The notes under the pieces are model-generated. The model did not search any database, was not told where the DNA came from, and was given only the letters and a program-made list of their open reading frames with translations. Of a stretch of 64,000 nucleotides of DNA, positions 16,717-24,894 are shown in pieces. Both the position numbers and the translations under genes were made by a program. Positions within the stretch are counted from its first letter, which is position 1. Every line of letters starts with the position of its first letter. Origin of the DNA: Planctomycetaceae bacterium (GTDB lineage Bacteria; Planctomycetota; Planctomycetia; Pirellulales; PALSA-1355); assembly GCA_003153375.1 (NCBI GenBank), contig PLYM01000202.1:62001-126000 (forward strand), in the 5' to 3' direction.

Positions 16717-19158
16717 TTGGCAAACATGCACTCGATTGTTCGCCCAGCGATGGCCCTGCCGTGGTTCGCCGCCGGCTTTGCGCTCGCGGCTCTGGCGCTG
16801 GTGCTGCCCGCGCCCTTGTGGGCGCAGCCGGCTGACGATACGGCCATGGAACAGCCGGCCGAAGCCGCCGCCGAAGAACCGGCCATGACCGAGGAGCCCG
16901 CGACCGAAGAACCCGCCGCGGACGAACCGGCTGCCGACGAGGCCACCATGGCCGAGGAACCGGCCGCCGACGAGGCACTGCCCGACGAAGCCCCGGCCGA
17001 TGAGAAACCGGCTGCCGCCGCCAGGCGCAGGCCAGCTCGCGCTGGCGACGAAGAGGCCGCGGCCGCGATGCCCGACGATCCGGCGGTCAAAGCCGTGCTC
17101 GAGTCGCAGCCCAAGACGCCCCAGCAACTCCTGCGCGCCATCGACATCCTGGTCGACCTGGGTCATGCCGAACTGGCCAAGCCGCTGGTCGACCAATTGA
17201 CCACGATCAAGCTCGACCTGCAGGCCAAGGCGGTGCTCAGCGGACAGTTCAACTCGGCCACGCTGATGAAGCTGGCCCATGACGAACAGTTGTCGGCCGT
17301 GCTCGGTCCCTTCATTGATGACTTGTTGAAAGCCTCGGACAAGTTTCGCCGCGATGCCAAGCGGCTGGCCGGCTGGGCCAGGCAATTGAGCGATCCGGAC
17401 GAGACGATTCGCGCTCAAGCGATGGTCGCGCTGCTGCGAGCACGCGAAGCCGCGGTCGCGCCGCTCGTAACCATCCTGGCCGATCCGCAGCGCACCAGCG
17501 AACATCGCGGCGCACAACGCATTTTGCTCCAGCTCGGCGACCTGGCCGTGCCGCCGCTATTGGGCGTGTTGGAAAGCCCCGATGCCGATTTGAAGGTGCA
17601 AGTCATCGAAGTCCTCGGTCGATTGCAGGCCGCGCCCGCCACGGCCCAGCTTCTGGCGCCGATGCTCGCCAGCACCAGTTCGCCCCGTTTGCGTATCGCC
17701 CCCACCGCGGCGCTCGCGCACATGGCCGGCAACGCGCCCACGCCGAGCGAAGCCTTGCAACTGCTGGAACATGCCGCCTGGCGCGGACTGCGCGAATCGC
17801 AGCGCGACGACGACGGCACGGCCGCGCCCGCGGTGCTCTGGCACTGGAACGCGAAGCGCAAAGAGAGCATGCCGCTGCAATACGACGTCACCGGCGCCGC
17901 GCTAGCCGAATCGACGCGGTTGGCTCGTGATCTGTATCATCTCGACACCACGCACGCCGCTCACCGCCGCCTGTTTCTGCAGTCGCTGCTGCAAGCGACC
18001 AAGTTCCGCCTGGGCCTCGACAAGCCGCTTCCGACCGGCGAGGGCACGGCCTATGCAATTGCCGCGCGGCAGGGAGCCGACGTGCTCGATGATGTTCTGA
18101 GCGATTCGATCGCCAAGGGCTACATTCCCGCGGCCACCGCCGCGGCCCAGATTTTGGGCGATATCGGCCGCCCCGAGCTGCTGACGCGCAGCGGCGCGGC
18201 TCCCTCGCCGTTGGTCGTGGCCGCTCAGCATGCCGACCGCCGCCTGCGCTTCGCGGCGATCGACGCCATTCTGAAACTCAAGCCCACGACGCCCTTCGCC
18301 GGCTCCAGTCGCGTCGTCGATGGTCTGGGCTTTTTCGCCACCTCCTACGGCGTGCCGCGCGTGCTGGTCGTGCATCCTCGCAGCGACGAAGCCCGCGAAA
18401 TGGCTGGTCTGGCCGCCGAGTTGGGCTATGAAGCCGACATCGCCACGAATGGCCGCCGGGCCTTCGAGTTGGCCGGCCATTCGGCCGACTATCAGTTCGC
18501 GCTGATCCACTCGACCATCGATCGCCCGGCGGTCGACGAGTTGCTGGCCCAGTTCCGCCGCGACCGTCGCACGCGGTTGTTGCCGGTCGGCGTCGTCGCG
18601 CCGCTGGAGGATATCGAGCGCGTCAAGCGATTTGCCAGCAACTCCAGCCGCGCCGAAGCGTTCTTGCAGCCGAAAACGGTCGACGAGATGAAGCTGTTCA
18701 GCGGCAACGTGCTGGCTCGCGCGGGCCGCTGGCACGTCTCGCCCGCCGAACGCCAGGCCCAGGCCATCGCGGCCCTCGATTGGATCGCGACCGTGGGCAA
18801 GCAGTCGAACCGGGTGTTCGACATCACGCGCTTGGAGCCCACCGTGACGCGGGCCCTGTTCTCGGGCGACCTGGCGCCCCGCGCGATCGAAGTGCTGGGG
18901 CACTTGGGCACGGCCAACGGGCAGCGCAGCCTGCTCGAAGTGGCCAACATGCCGACCAATCCCTTGGCCACGCGCAAGGCGGCCGTGTCGGCCCTGTTCG
19001 AGAGCATTCATGGCCACGGCATCATGCTCGACAGCGACGAAATTCGGCAACAGTACAGTCTCTATAACCTCAACGGCGGCCGCGACGCCGACACCCACGC
19101 GATCTCGACCGCGATCCTCGACGCACTCGAGCAGAAGAAAACCTCGGCCACCGATTGA
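16717..19158 (+). CDS. Exported HEAT-repeat protein with a degenerate receiver-like domain
   Basis: An 813-residue protein. Residues 1-37 form a signal peptide, followed by a long Ala/Pro/Glu repeat linker (to about 115, built from EEPA and DEPA units). Residues about 125-520 contain HEAT-like helical repeats, for example VPPLLGVLESPDADLKVQV. Residues about 546-668 follow the beta-alpha pattern of a response-regulator receiver (VPRVLVVHPRSDEAREMAG, then LGYEADIATNGRRAFEL), but the phosphoacceptor position in FALIHSTIDRP is His, the acidic pocket reads VVHPR, and the Lys region reads LQPK. The last 140 residues are helical. A receiver-like fold behind an export signal is unusual. The gene ends 39 bases before a sigma-54 activator. 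Confidence 0.7.
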   Translation: MANMHSIVRPAMALPWFAAGFALAALALVLPAPLWAQPADDTAMEQPAEAAAEEPAMTEEPATEEPAADEPAADEATMAEEPAADEALPDEAPADEKPAAAARRRPARAGDEEAAAAMPDDPAVKAVLESQPKTPQQLLRAIDILVDLGHAELAKPLVDQLTTIKLDLQAKAVLSGQFNSATLMKLAHDEQLSAVLGPFIDDLLKASDKFRRDAKRLAGWARQLSDPDETIRAQAMVALLRAREAAVAPLVTILADPQRTSEHRGAQRILLQLGDLAVPPLLGVLESPDADLKVQVIEVLGRLQAAPATAQLLAPMLASTSSPRLRIAPTAALAHMAGNAPTPSEALQLLEHAAWRGLRESQRDDDGTAAPAVLWHWNAKRKESMPLQYDVTGAALAESTRLARDLYHLDTTHAAHRRLFLQSLLQATKFRLGLDKPLPTGEGTAYAIAARQGADVLDDVLSDSIAKGYIPAATAAAQILGDIGRPELLTRSGAAPSPLVVAAQHADRRLRFAAIDAILKLKPTTPFAGSSRVVDGLGFFATSYGVPRVLVVHPRSDEAREMAGLAAELGYEADIATNGRRAFELAGHSADYQFALIHSTIDRPAVDELLAQFRRDRRTRLLPVGVVAPLEDIERVKRFASNSSRAEAFLQPKTVDEMKLFSGNVLARAGRWHVSPAERQAQAIAALDWIATVGKQSNRVFDITRLEPTVTRALFSGDLAPRAIEVLGHLGTANGQRSLLEVANMPTNPLATRKAAVSALFESIHGHGIMLDSDEIRQQYSLYNLNGGRDADTHAISTAILDALEQKKTSATD

Positions 19159-19197
19159 CCTGAAGCGACGCCTGCCGTCGCGCGACGTGGTAATTTC

Positions 19198-20265
19198 ATG
19201 AGCAACTCCTTGCGTGGTTACGATCCGAACAAGACGGGGCCTCCCATCCCGGGGCTCATCGGCTCGAGCGCGGCCATGCACCACGTCTATGACACCACGC
19301 GGCAAGTGGCCCGCTCCAATGCGTCGGTGCTGCTGCTGGGCGAAACGGGCACCGGCAAGGAGCTGATCGCCAAGGCGATTCACGTCACCAGCAACCGGGC
19401 CAGCGGCCCCTTCGTGCGGGTCAACTGCGGCGCGCTCAGCGAGAGCCTGCTCGAAAGCGAACTGTTCGGCCACGTCCGCGGGTCGTTCACCGGCGCAATC
19501 GCCAACCGCACCGGCCGTTTCGAAGCCGCCCACACCGGCACGATCTTTCTCGACGAAATCAACTCGACCACCCCCAAGCTGCAAGTCAAATTGCTCCGCG
19601 TGCTGCAAGAGCGCGAGTTCGAACGCGTCGGCGACACGCAAACCGTGCGCGTCAACACCCGCGTCGTGGCGGCCAGCAATCGCGACCTGATGTCCGAGAT
19701 CGAAGCCGAGCGGTTCCGCGAGGATCTGTACTATCGGCTCAACGTGGTGCCCATCTACTTGCCGCCGCTGCGCGAGCGGGCCCAGGACATCGCCGAGCTG
19801 GTCGGTCATTTTCTCAACGTCTACAATGAAGAAAACGACCGCTACGTGGTACACATCGAACCCAAAGCGCTCGAGGCCCTGCAAAACTACCACTGGCCGG
19901 GCAACGTGCGCGAATTGCAAAACTATGTCGAGCGCGCCGTGGTGATGGCCACGGGCGACGAGTTGACCTGTGAACTGCTGCCCGAGGCCGTGCTGCGCGG
20001 ACCCAAGACCCGCGCGATGGGCCGCCCCCGCGCCGCCGATTTGGAGACCCTGACCTACGAGCTCGTGCAACAAGGCTTGGCGACCGCCGGGCCGCAGGAA
20101 GACAACTTGCACGCCAAGGTGGTCAATCGGGTCGAGCGCGAGTTGATTGCGCAGGTCATGACCTCCTGCGAAAGTGTACAAACCAAGGCCGCCACCAAGT
20201 TGGGCATCAATCGCAACACGCTGCACAAGAAGCTGAAAGAATACGGGCTCGACGGCGAGCAGTAG
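19198..20265 (+). CDS. Sigma-54-dependent transcriptional activator without receiver domain
   Basis: A 355-residue bacterial enhancer-binding protein consisting of an AAA+ domain and a Fis-type helix-turn-helix. Walker A is GETGTGKE (residues 48-55), the sigma-54 contact loop is GSFTGA (95-100, a variant of GAFTGA), Walker B is GTIFLDEI, and the R-finger region is FREDLYYRLNV. The C-terminal HTH is AATKLGINRNTLHKKLKEYG. There is no sensory or phosphorylated domain: only about 20 residues precede the AAA+ core, so activity is probably controlled by a partner protein or by expression. The upstream neighbour with a pseudoreceiver-like domain is the obvious candidate partner, although it is predicted to be exported. 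Confidence 0.95.
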   Translation: MSNSLRGYDPNKTGPPIPGLIGSSAAMHHVYDTTRQVARSNASVLLLGETGTGKELIAKAIHVTSNRASGPFVRVNCGALSESLLESELFGHVRGSFTGAIANRTGRFEAAHTGTIFLDEINSTTPKLQVKLLRVLQEREFERVGDTQTVRVNTRVVAASNRDLMSEIEAERFREDLYYRLNVVPIYLPPLRERAQDIAELVGHFLNVYNEENDRYVVHIEPKALEALQNYHWPGNVRELQNYVERAVVMATGDELTCELLPEAVLRGPKTRAMGRPRAADLETLTYELVQQGLATAGPQEDNLHAKVVNRVERELIAQVMTSCESVQTKAATKLGINRNTLHKKLKEYGLDGEQ

Positions 20266-20333
20266 GCCCGCAGCCAACGGCGCCCGGCCCGCCGAGCGCT
20301 GTTCCCACCCTCAGACACCGTTGCCAGTTGCCC

Positions 20334-21221
20334 ATGGGATGGTTTATTGCCCACATCAGCCTGGTTTGCTTTGGCGCCAGCTATGCCGTGGCCTGGGCGC
20401 TCGAGCTGTCGCAACTGGTTCGCCGCAACAAAGCGGGCCAGTTCTTGTCGTTCGGCTTCGTCGTCGCGGGGCTCCTGGCCCACACGCTCTACCTGGGCTA
20501 TCGCGTCGTCGAGAACTCGGTGTCGCCGTTGTCGAGCAGTTTTGACTGGTGCCTGGTGGCCGCCTGGCTACTGGTCGGCGCCTACCTGTATTTGAGTTGG
20601 TACTATCCTCGCGCGGCACTGGGCGTTTACATGCTGCCGTTGGTCGTGGCCCTGGTCGTGGCCGCGGCTTTTGCCGATCGCACGCCGTTCGACACGCCTG
20701 GGGCGTCGCGGGTGTGGGGCGCGGTACACGGCATCGCGCTACTGATCGGCACGCTGGCCGTGGCCGTGGGGTTCGTGGCCGGAGTGATGTACCTGGTGCA
20801 AGCCCGGCGGCTGAAGCGCAAGCTGCCGCCGATGCCCGGCATCGGGCTGCCCAGCCTGGAGTGGCTCGAGAAAGTGAACAGCCGGGTGATCATCCTCTCG
20901 GCGCTGATGGTCGGCGTCGGCTTCCTGGCCGGCATCATCCTCAAGCTGGTGGCCCAACCTGGCGCGGCCCAGTTGCCCTGGAGCGATCCGGTGATCTGGA
21001 GCTCGGCCTTGATGTTGGGCTGGCTGGTGGCCGCGGCGCTGTTCAACGGCATCTATCGCCCCTCGCGGCGGGGTCGCAAAGTGGCCTACCTGACCGTGGT
21101 CAGCTTCGTGTTCCTGGTCGTCGCCCTGTGCGTGCTGCTGCTGGTCAACACCGGCCATGTCGGCCAGAAGTCCCACCCGCAAGCGCTGCTCGCGCCCGGC
21201 ACGCTGGGAGACCGATCATGA
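20334..21221 (+). CDS. CcsA/HemX-family membrane protein
   Basis: A 295-residue integral membrane protein with about eight hydrophobic segments, of the cytochrome c assembly family (CcsA/CcmC/HemX). Histidines occur in WFIAHISLV, LLAHTLYL and VHGIALLIG, and could serve heme ligation, but the WGxxW heme-handling signature of true CcsA is not evident. In Bacillus, HemX is encoded next to hemA and affects HemA levels. Here the stop codon overlaps the hemA start as ATGA, so the two are translationally coupled, which favours the HemX reading over a c-type cytochrome maturation role. The ATG at 20334 is preferred to a TTG two codons earlier. Confidence 0.8.
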   Translation: MGWFIAHISLVCFGASYAVAWALELSQLVRRNKAGQFLSFGFVVAGLLAHTLYLGYRVVENSVSPLSSSFDWCLVAAWLLVGAYLYLSWYYPRAALGVYMLPLVVALVVAAAFADRTPFDTPGASRVWGAVHGIALLIGTLAVAVGFVAGVMYLVQARRLKRKLPPMPGIGLPSLEWLEKVNSRVIILSALMVGVGFLAGIILKLVAQPGAAQLPWSDPVIWSSALMLGWLVAAALFNGIYRPSRRGRKVAYLTVVSFVFLVVALCVLLLVNTGHVGQKSHPQALLAPGTLGDRS

Positions 21222-22492
21222 AATTGCAAATGATCGGTTGCAGCCATCACAACTCGCCGCTCTCGGTGCGCGAACGGCTGGCCTTCAGCCCCGTGCAAAT
21301 CGGCCTGGCGCTCGATGGGCTGCGCGAGCGGTTCCCGCTGAGCGAGGCCGTGCTGCTCTCCACCTGCAACCGGGTCGAAATTTACACCGCCTCGGAAGAT
21401 CCCGAGGGCACGCCCAGCCACGAGCAAGTGGCCCAGTTCGTGGCCGACTTTCACCAGTTGCCGATCTACGAGATTTTTGACGACCTGTTCGAACGCACCG
21501 GCGATGACGCCGTGCGGCACCTGTTCACCGTGGCCGCCAGCCTCGACAGCATGGTGGTCGGCGAACCGCAAATCCTCTCGCAGGTCAAGGCGGCCTATGA
21601 GCTGGCCAAGGACCGCCAGAGCGCCGGCCCCTTGACGCACGGCATCTTTCAAACGGCCGTCCGCGTCGCCAAGCGCGTGGCCACCGAGACCACGCTGCAC
21701 CAGCGCCGCGTCAGCATTCCCAGCGTGGCCGTGGGCGATTTCGCCCGGGCGATCTTCGAGCGCTTCGACGACAAGAAGGTGCTGATTCTGGGCGCCGGCG
21801 AAATGGGCGAAGAAACCCTCCGCTATCTGCAAGACGAGGGCGCCCACGACATCACGGTCATCAACCGCAGCTTCGAGCGGGCTCGCGAGCTGGCCCAGCG
21901 CTGGCAAGGCCAGGCCCGGCCGTGGGAGCAGCTGCCCGCGCATTTGACGTCGGCCGATCTGGTGATCGGCACCACGGGCGCCACCGAGCCGATCGTCACG
22001 CTGGCCCAGTACAAGCAGATCGAAGCCGCGCGCTATCAACGGCCGCTGTTTATTCTCGATTTGGCCGTGCCGCGCGATTTCGATCCCGCGATCGGCGACC
22101 GCCTGGGCGTGTATCTGTATTCGATCGACGACCTGCAAGCCGCCTGTCAGAAGAATCGCCACGACCGCGATCAGGAGCTGCCGGCCGCCATCCACATCGT
22201 CGAGCACGAGACGGCCCGCTTCATGGCCGACCTGCACCACCGGGCCACCGCCCCCATCATCCGCCGCCTGCGCGAAGGCTGGCAACAACCGAAAGACGAC
22301 GAGCTGCGCCGCCTGTTCAACAAGCTGCCCGAGCTGGACGAAACCTCGCGCCGCGAAATCGCCCAATCCTTCGACCGCCTCGTCAACAAGCTGTTGCATC
22401 CTCCGCTGGAATCGCTGCGCAGCGAAGCCGAAAAAGGCCCGCCGCACGGGCTGCTGGATGCGCTGAAGCGGTTGTTTCAGTTGAAGGATTGA
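21218..22492 (+). CDS. hemA: Glutamyl-tRNA reductase
   Basis: A 424-residue enzyme that reduces glutamyl-tRNA to glutamate-1-semialdehyde, the first step of C5 tetrapyrrole biosynthesis. The catalytic Cys is Cys50 in LLSTCNRVEIY. Further signatures are DSMVVGEPQILSQVK, the NADPH-binding strand VLILGAGEMGEETL, TVINRSFERARELA and FILDLAVPRDFDP, and a C-terminal dimerisation helix with RRLFNKLP. The start ATG at 21218 overlaps the stop of the HemX-like gene by four bases. No hemC or hemD follows; the next feature is a repeat-rich intergenic region and a convergent gene. Confidence 0.97.
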   Translation: MKLQMIGCSHHNSPLSVRERLAFSPVQIGLALDGLRERFPLSEAVLLSTCNRVEIYTASEDPEGTPSHEQVAQFVADFHQLPIYEIFDDLFERTGDDAVRHLFTVAASLDSMVVGEPQILSQVKAAYELAKDRQSAGPLTHGIFQTAVRVAKRVATETTLHQRRVSIPSVAVGDFARAIFERFDDKKVLILGAGEMGEETLRYLQDEGAHDITVINRSFERARELAQRWQGQARPWEQLPAHLTSADLVIGTTGATEPIVTLAQYKQIEAARYQRPLFILDLAVPRDFDPAIGDRLGVYLYSIDDLQAACQKNRHDRDQELPAAIHIVEHETARFMADLHHRATAPIIRRLREGWQQPKDDELRRLFNKLPELDETSRREIAQSFDRLVNKLLHPPLESLRSEAEKGPPHGLLDALKRLFQLKD

Positions 22493-22548
22493 GGGTTCGA
22501 GGGGAGTTGCACCGGCACCCCCTCATCCGGCCTCACTTCGTTCGGCCA

Positions 22549-22675
22549 CCTTCTCCCGCAAGGGGAGAAGGACAGCGTCGTTCGACATCCGGGCCGATGG
22601 TTCGCATATCCCCTCCCTCGCCCCTCTCGGGAGAGGGACCGCTCGCCGGTCAACGCGCAGCGTTGGCCGGCGAGC
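22549..22675. repeat. Cluster of three palindromic intergenic hairpins
   Basis: Three perfect or near-perfect inverted repeats lie in a row between the convergent hemA and membrane-protein genes. First, CCTTCTCCC/GGGAGAAGG at 22549-22557 and 22563-22571 (9-base stem, 5-base loop). Second, CCCTCTC/GAGAGGG at 22622-22628 and 22631-22637. Third, GCTCGCCGGTCAACGC at 22641-22656 pairing with 22660-22675, 16 bases with one G-T-type mismatch and a 3-base loop. The arrangement resembles the REP-like intergenic repeats common in such genomes. They could also act as a bidirectional terminator, although no T-run follows. Confidence 0.6.
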
Positions 22676-22847
22676 AGGGTGAGGGCCGACGCAACCATCA
22701 ACCGACAACCAACCACACCTCGACACATCAATTCGTCGCGGGCGGCCCTGCATTCGCGACGCCACCACGCCACCGACGTGCCCAGCAATTGGGACACGCA
22801 ATCTTCGGCAAGACTCCACACGGACGAGACGCCAGCGGCACCCCGAA

Positions 22848-24716
22848 TCAAGGCTCCGAGGCAGGTACTTCCGAGTTCGCGGCGGCGTTCGAGTTCTGGG
22901 CCTCTGGATTGTCGTAGGGAGCGTCGAAGAATAGATCGCCCTTGTTTTCCGTTGTAGCCTCAAGAAACGAGACTCGCTGTCCGCCATCATCGACCCGATT
23001 GCTGCCGACGCTGTAGAGCAGATAGCCATCGTCGGTGCGGCGATACACCAGCGGCCGATTGCTGTACGGGTCGATGGGGACCCATGCCAGATATTCAGGC
23101 ACAATGCTGGCAAGCGATTGCGGCGGCGCTCCCTGGAGCAACACATGCCGCCGCACGGCCGCTTCGGCAGTAAGCAGTCGACTTCTCGTCTCGCTTCGTG
23201 TTCGGATCTCGCTTATTCTGTAATCACTTTCCGTGAGCTCGTCGATCCAGTGAAAGTATCGCCCATACCAGCCGAATGCCAATCGATTCCAGGCCCATTC
23301 CCTTTCAAGGATCGCGCCTAGCGGCTCCCGTCTATTGCTGAACTCTTCCAGCCCCAATCTCATTCTGTTCAGGGCAACTGGATCGAGCTTCGTCAAACAC
23401 CTGGTAATGCGATCGAAGGTGTCTCCGGCGATGGCCTCTGCGACAAAGTATTTATTGGTGCTCGACCCGTGCGAGAGTTTCTCAGACAGACGAACGGCAT
23501 CCAAATATGCGGTTATCGCACTGCCCGGGCAGTCTCCAGCAGTCGCAGCCTTAGCCTCAATCCACAAAGCTCGGCATAGACTCCGCATGGCCTGGTCGGT
23601 TGCGAGGTCACCACTCATTGATGCCATAGTGAAGTCAAACGGACATCGGCACGGCGTGTCGAGTCCTTCTCGCAGCAACGACAATTGGGCAGCATTATCT
23701 CGCATGAAGGCCTGGCAGGCATCCATCGTCGCTTCATCGCCGTCAGCATTCGGCACAGCTGTCCAGTTCAACGAGTTGCCCGCTCGCACCAGATCGTCAA
23801 AACCATTCGGACTCGGCAACGCCTCCAGCGGAGGCGGCACTGGCGGCAGCAACGCCCAATACGTCGCCCCCAGGGAGGAAGCGACTACGAATAGAATTCC
23901 CAAGAGCGCTAATCGGACCGGCTGCCGCCAAAGACTCGATAACGTTGCGAGTGCGATGCCTCGCTCCGCGGCGTCGTTCCCACCTCCGCGGTTCGTGACA
24001 CGAGCCCGACCAAGCAAACACAATACGGTCAGAGTCAATATCTCTTGGCTAAAAATCTCAAGCGTCCACCAGCCCACGGTCAACCGAGTGAGGTAGTTGA
24101 AAAAGTCAATGAAACCTAACGACACTTGAAATCCCTCGAGCAACGCGCAAACACATGCCGTTGCGATCAGCAATGCGAGCCCGCGAATATTCCTCGACCC
24201 GCGTCCCCAGGCACCCCACGCGGCCGCAACTGTTACCGCACCCAGCAGAGCGCCGACTGCAATCCACGGCAGGAAGTCGTCTATGGTTCCAATGAGCTCG
24301 GTGTCTACCGCATGCCGTAGAATCGCCAGCCCCGCGCACGCCAGAAGCACACCCTTCAATACATCGCCCAGATGAAATTGCGGCGCACGGAGGGCCGGTG
24401 ATAATGCCGCAGCCTGGGCACGCTCAGAAAACTCGCCGCTCGATCTTCGTGCCGCAAACCACCTGTCGACTCCGGGCCCAAGCCCCAGGGCAACAACGAC
24501 GACAATTACTTCGGAGGCATAAACGGCTAGCAGCTCGTATGCCCCAATAGGTGTGAGAGCCGCCAGCAGCAATACGACCGGCGACCAGCGCCACAGCCAA
24601 CTCACCGGGCCGCGCATCGCCCACAGCGCCGCCAAACCAAAAAGTGAGGCCGTCAGGACGGCCGTCCCGCCGGCGAGCAACGTGATCATCAAGAATCGCG
24701 TTTCGAACCAGGACAT
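22848..24716 (-). CDS. Lower-GC multi-spanning membrane protein, unknown function
   Basis: A 622-residue protein. The N-terminal 290 residues contain eight or more membrane segments (for example LMITLLAGGTAVLTASLFGL and LALLGILFVVASSLGATYWA). The C-terminal 330 residues are soluble and helical and end in PIDPYSNRPLVYRRTDDGYL followed by LYSVGSNRVDDGGQ, a tail seen in many planctomycete proteins of unknown function. Base composition differs from its neighbours: a 60-base sample at 23161-23220 has 32 G/C, against 39 in 22141-22200 inside hemA. The gene is bordered by palindromic repeats on its downstream side. I do not recognise a function. The ribosome-binding site is weak, and an ATG eight codons downstream is an alternative start. 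Confidence 0.75.
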   Translation of the reverse strand: MSWFETRFLMITLLAGGTAVLTASLFGLAALWAMRGPVSWLWRWSPVVLLLAALTPIGAYELLAVYASEVIVVVVALGLGPGVDRWFAARRSSGEFSERAQAAALSPALRAPQFHLGDVLKGVLLACAGLAILRHAVDTELIGTIDDFLPWIAVGALLGAVTVAAAWGAWGRGSRNIRGLALLIATACVCALLEGFQVSLGFIDFFNYLTRLTVGWWTLEIFSQEILTLTVLCLLGRARVTNRGGGNDAAERGIALATLSSLWRQPVRLALLGILFVVASSLGATYWALLPPVPPPLEALPSPNGFDDLVRAGNSLNWTAVPNADGDEATMDACQAFMRDNAAQLSLLREGLDTPCRCPFDFTMASMSGDLATDQAMRSLCRALWIEAKAATAGDCPGSAITAYLDAVRLSEKLSHGSSTNKYFVAEAIAGDTFDRITRCLTKLDPVALNRMRLGLEEFSNRREPLGAILEREWAWNRLAFGWYGRYFHWIDELTESDYRISEIRTRSETRSRLLTAEAAVRRHVLLQGAPPQSLASIVPEYLAWVPIDPYSNRPLVYRRTDDGYLLYSVGSNRVDDGGQRVSFLEATTENKGDLFFDAPYDNPEAQNSNAAANSEVPASEP

Positions 24717-24894
24717 TAGCCGTCTCAGAAACCGCCAATCGAAAGCTCTCAGCCGATCTCATCGGCGACAGTCGCTCCCCATCAATTACACCCACCCGCT
24801 AGTCAAAAGTCGAATTCCCCACGCCCTTCTCGCTGTATCCCTCCTTCCTGCCGACTATACTGCCGAAACACGCGGTCTCTGGGGGCGATCGATC

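Noticed and set aside
17902-20277. A 791-codon minus-strand frame opposite the HEAT and sigma-54 activator genes
   Set aside because: His/Gln/Gly/Ala-rich translation with no family pattern; it mirrors the codon bias of the two real plus-strand genes.
21922-22917. Plus-strand frame across the hemA end and the repeat region
   Set aside because: Arg/Pro-rich out-of-frame translation of hemA continued through non-coding palindromes.
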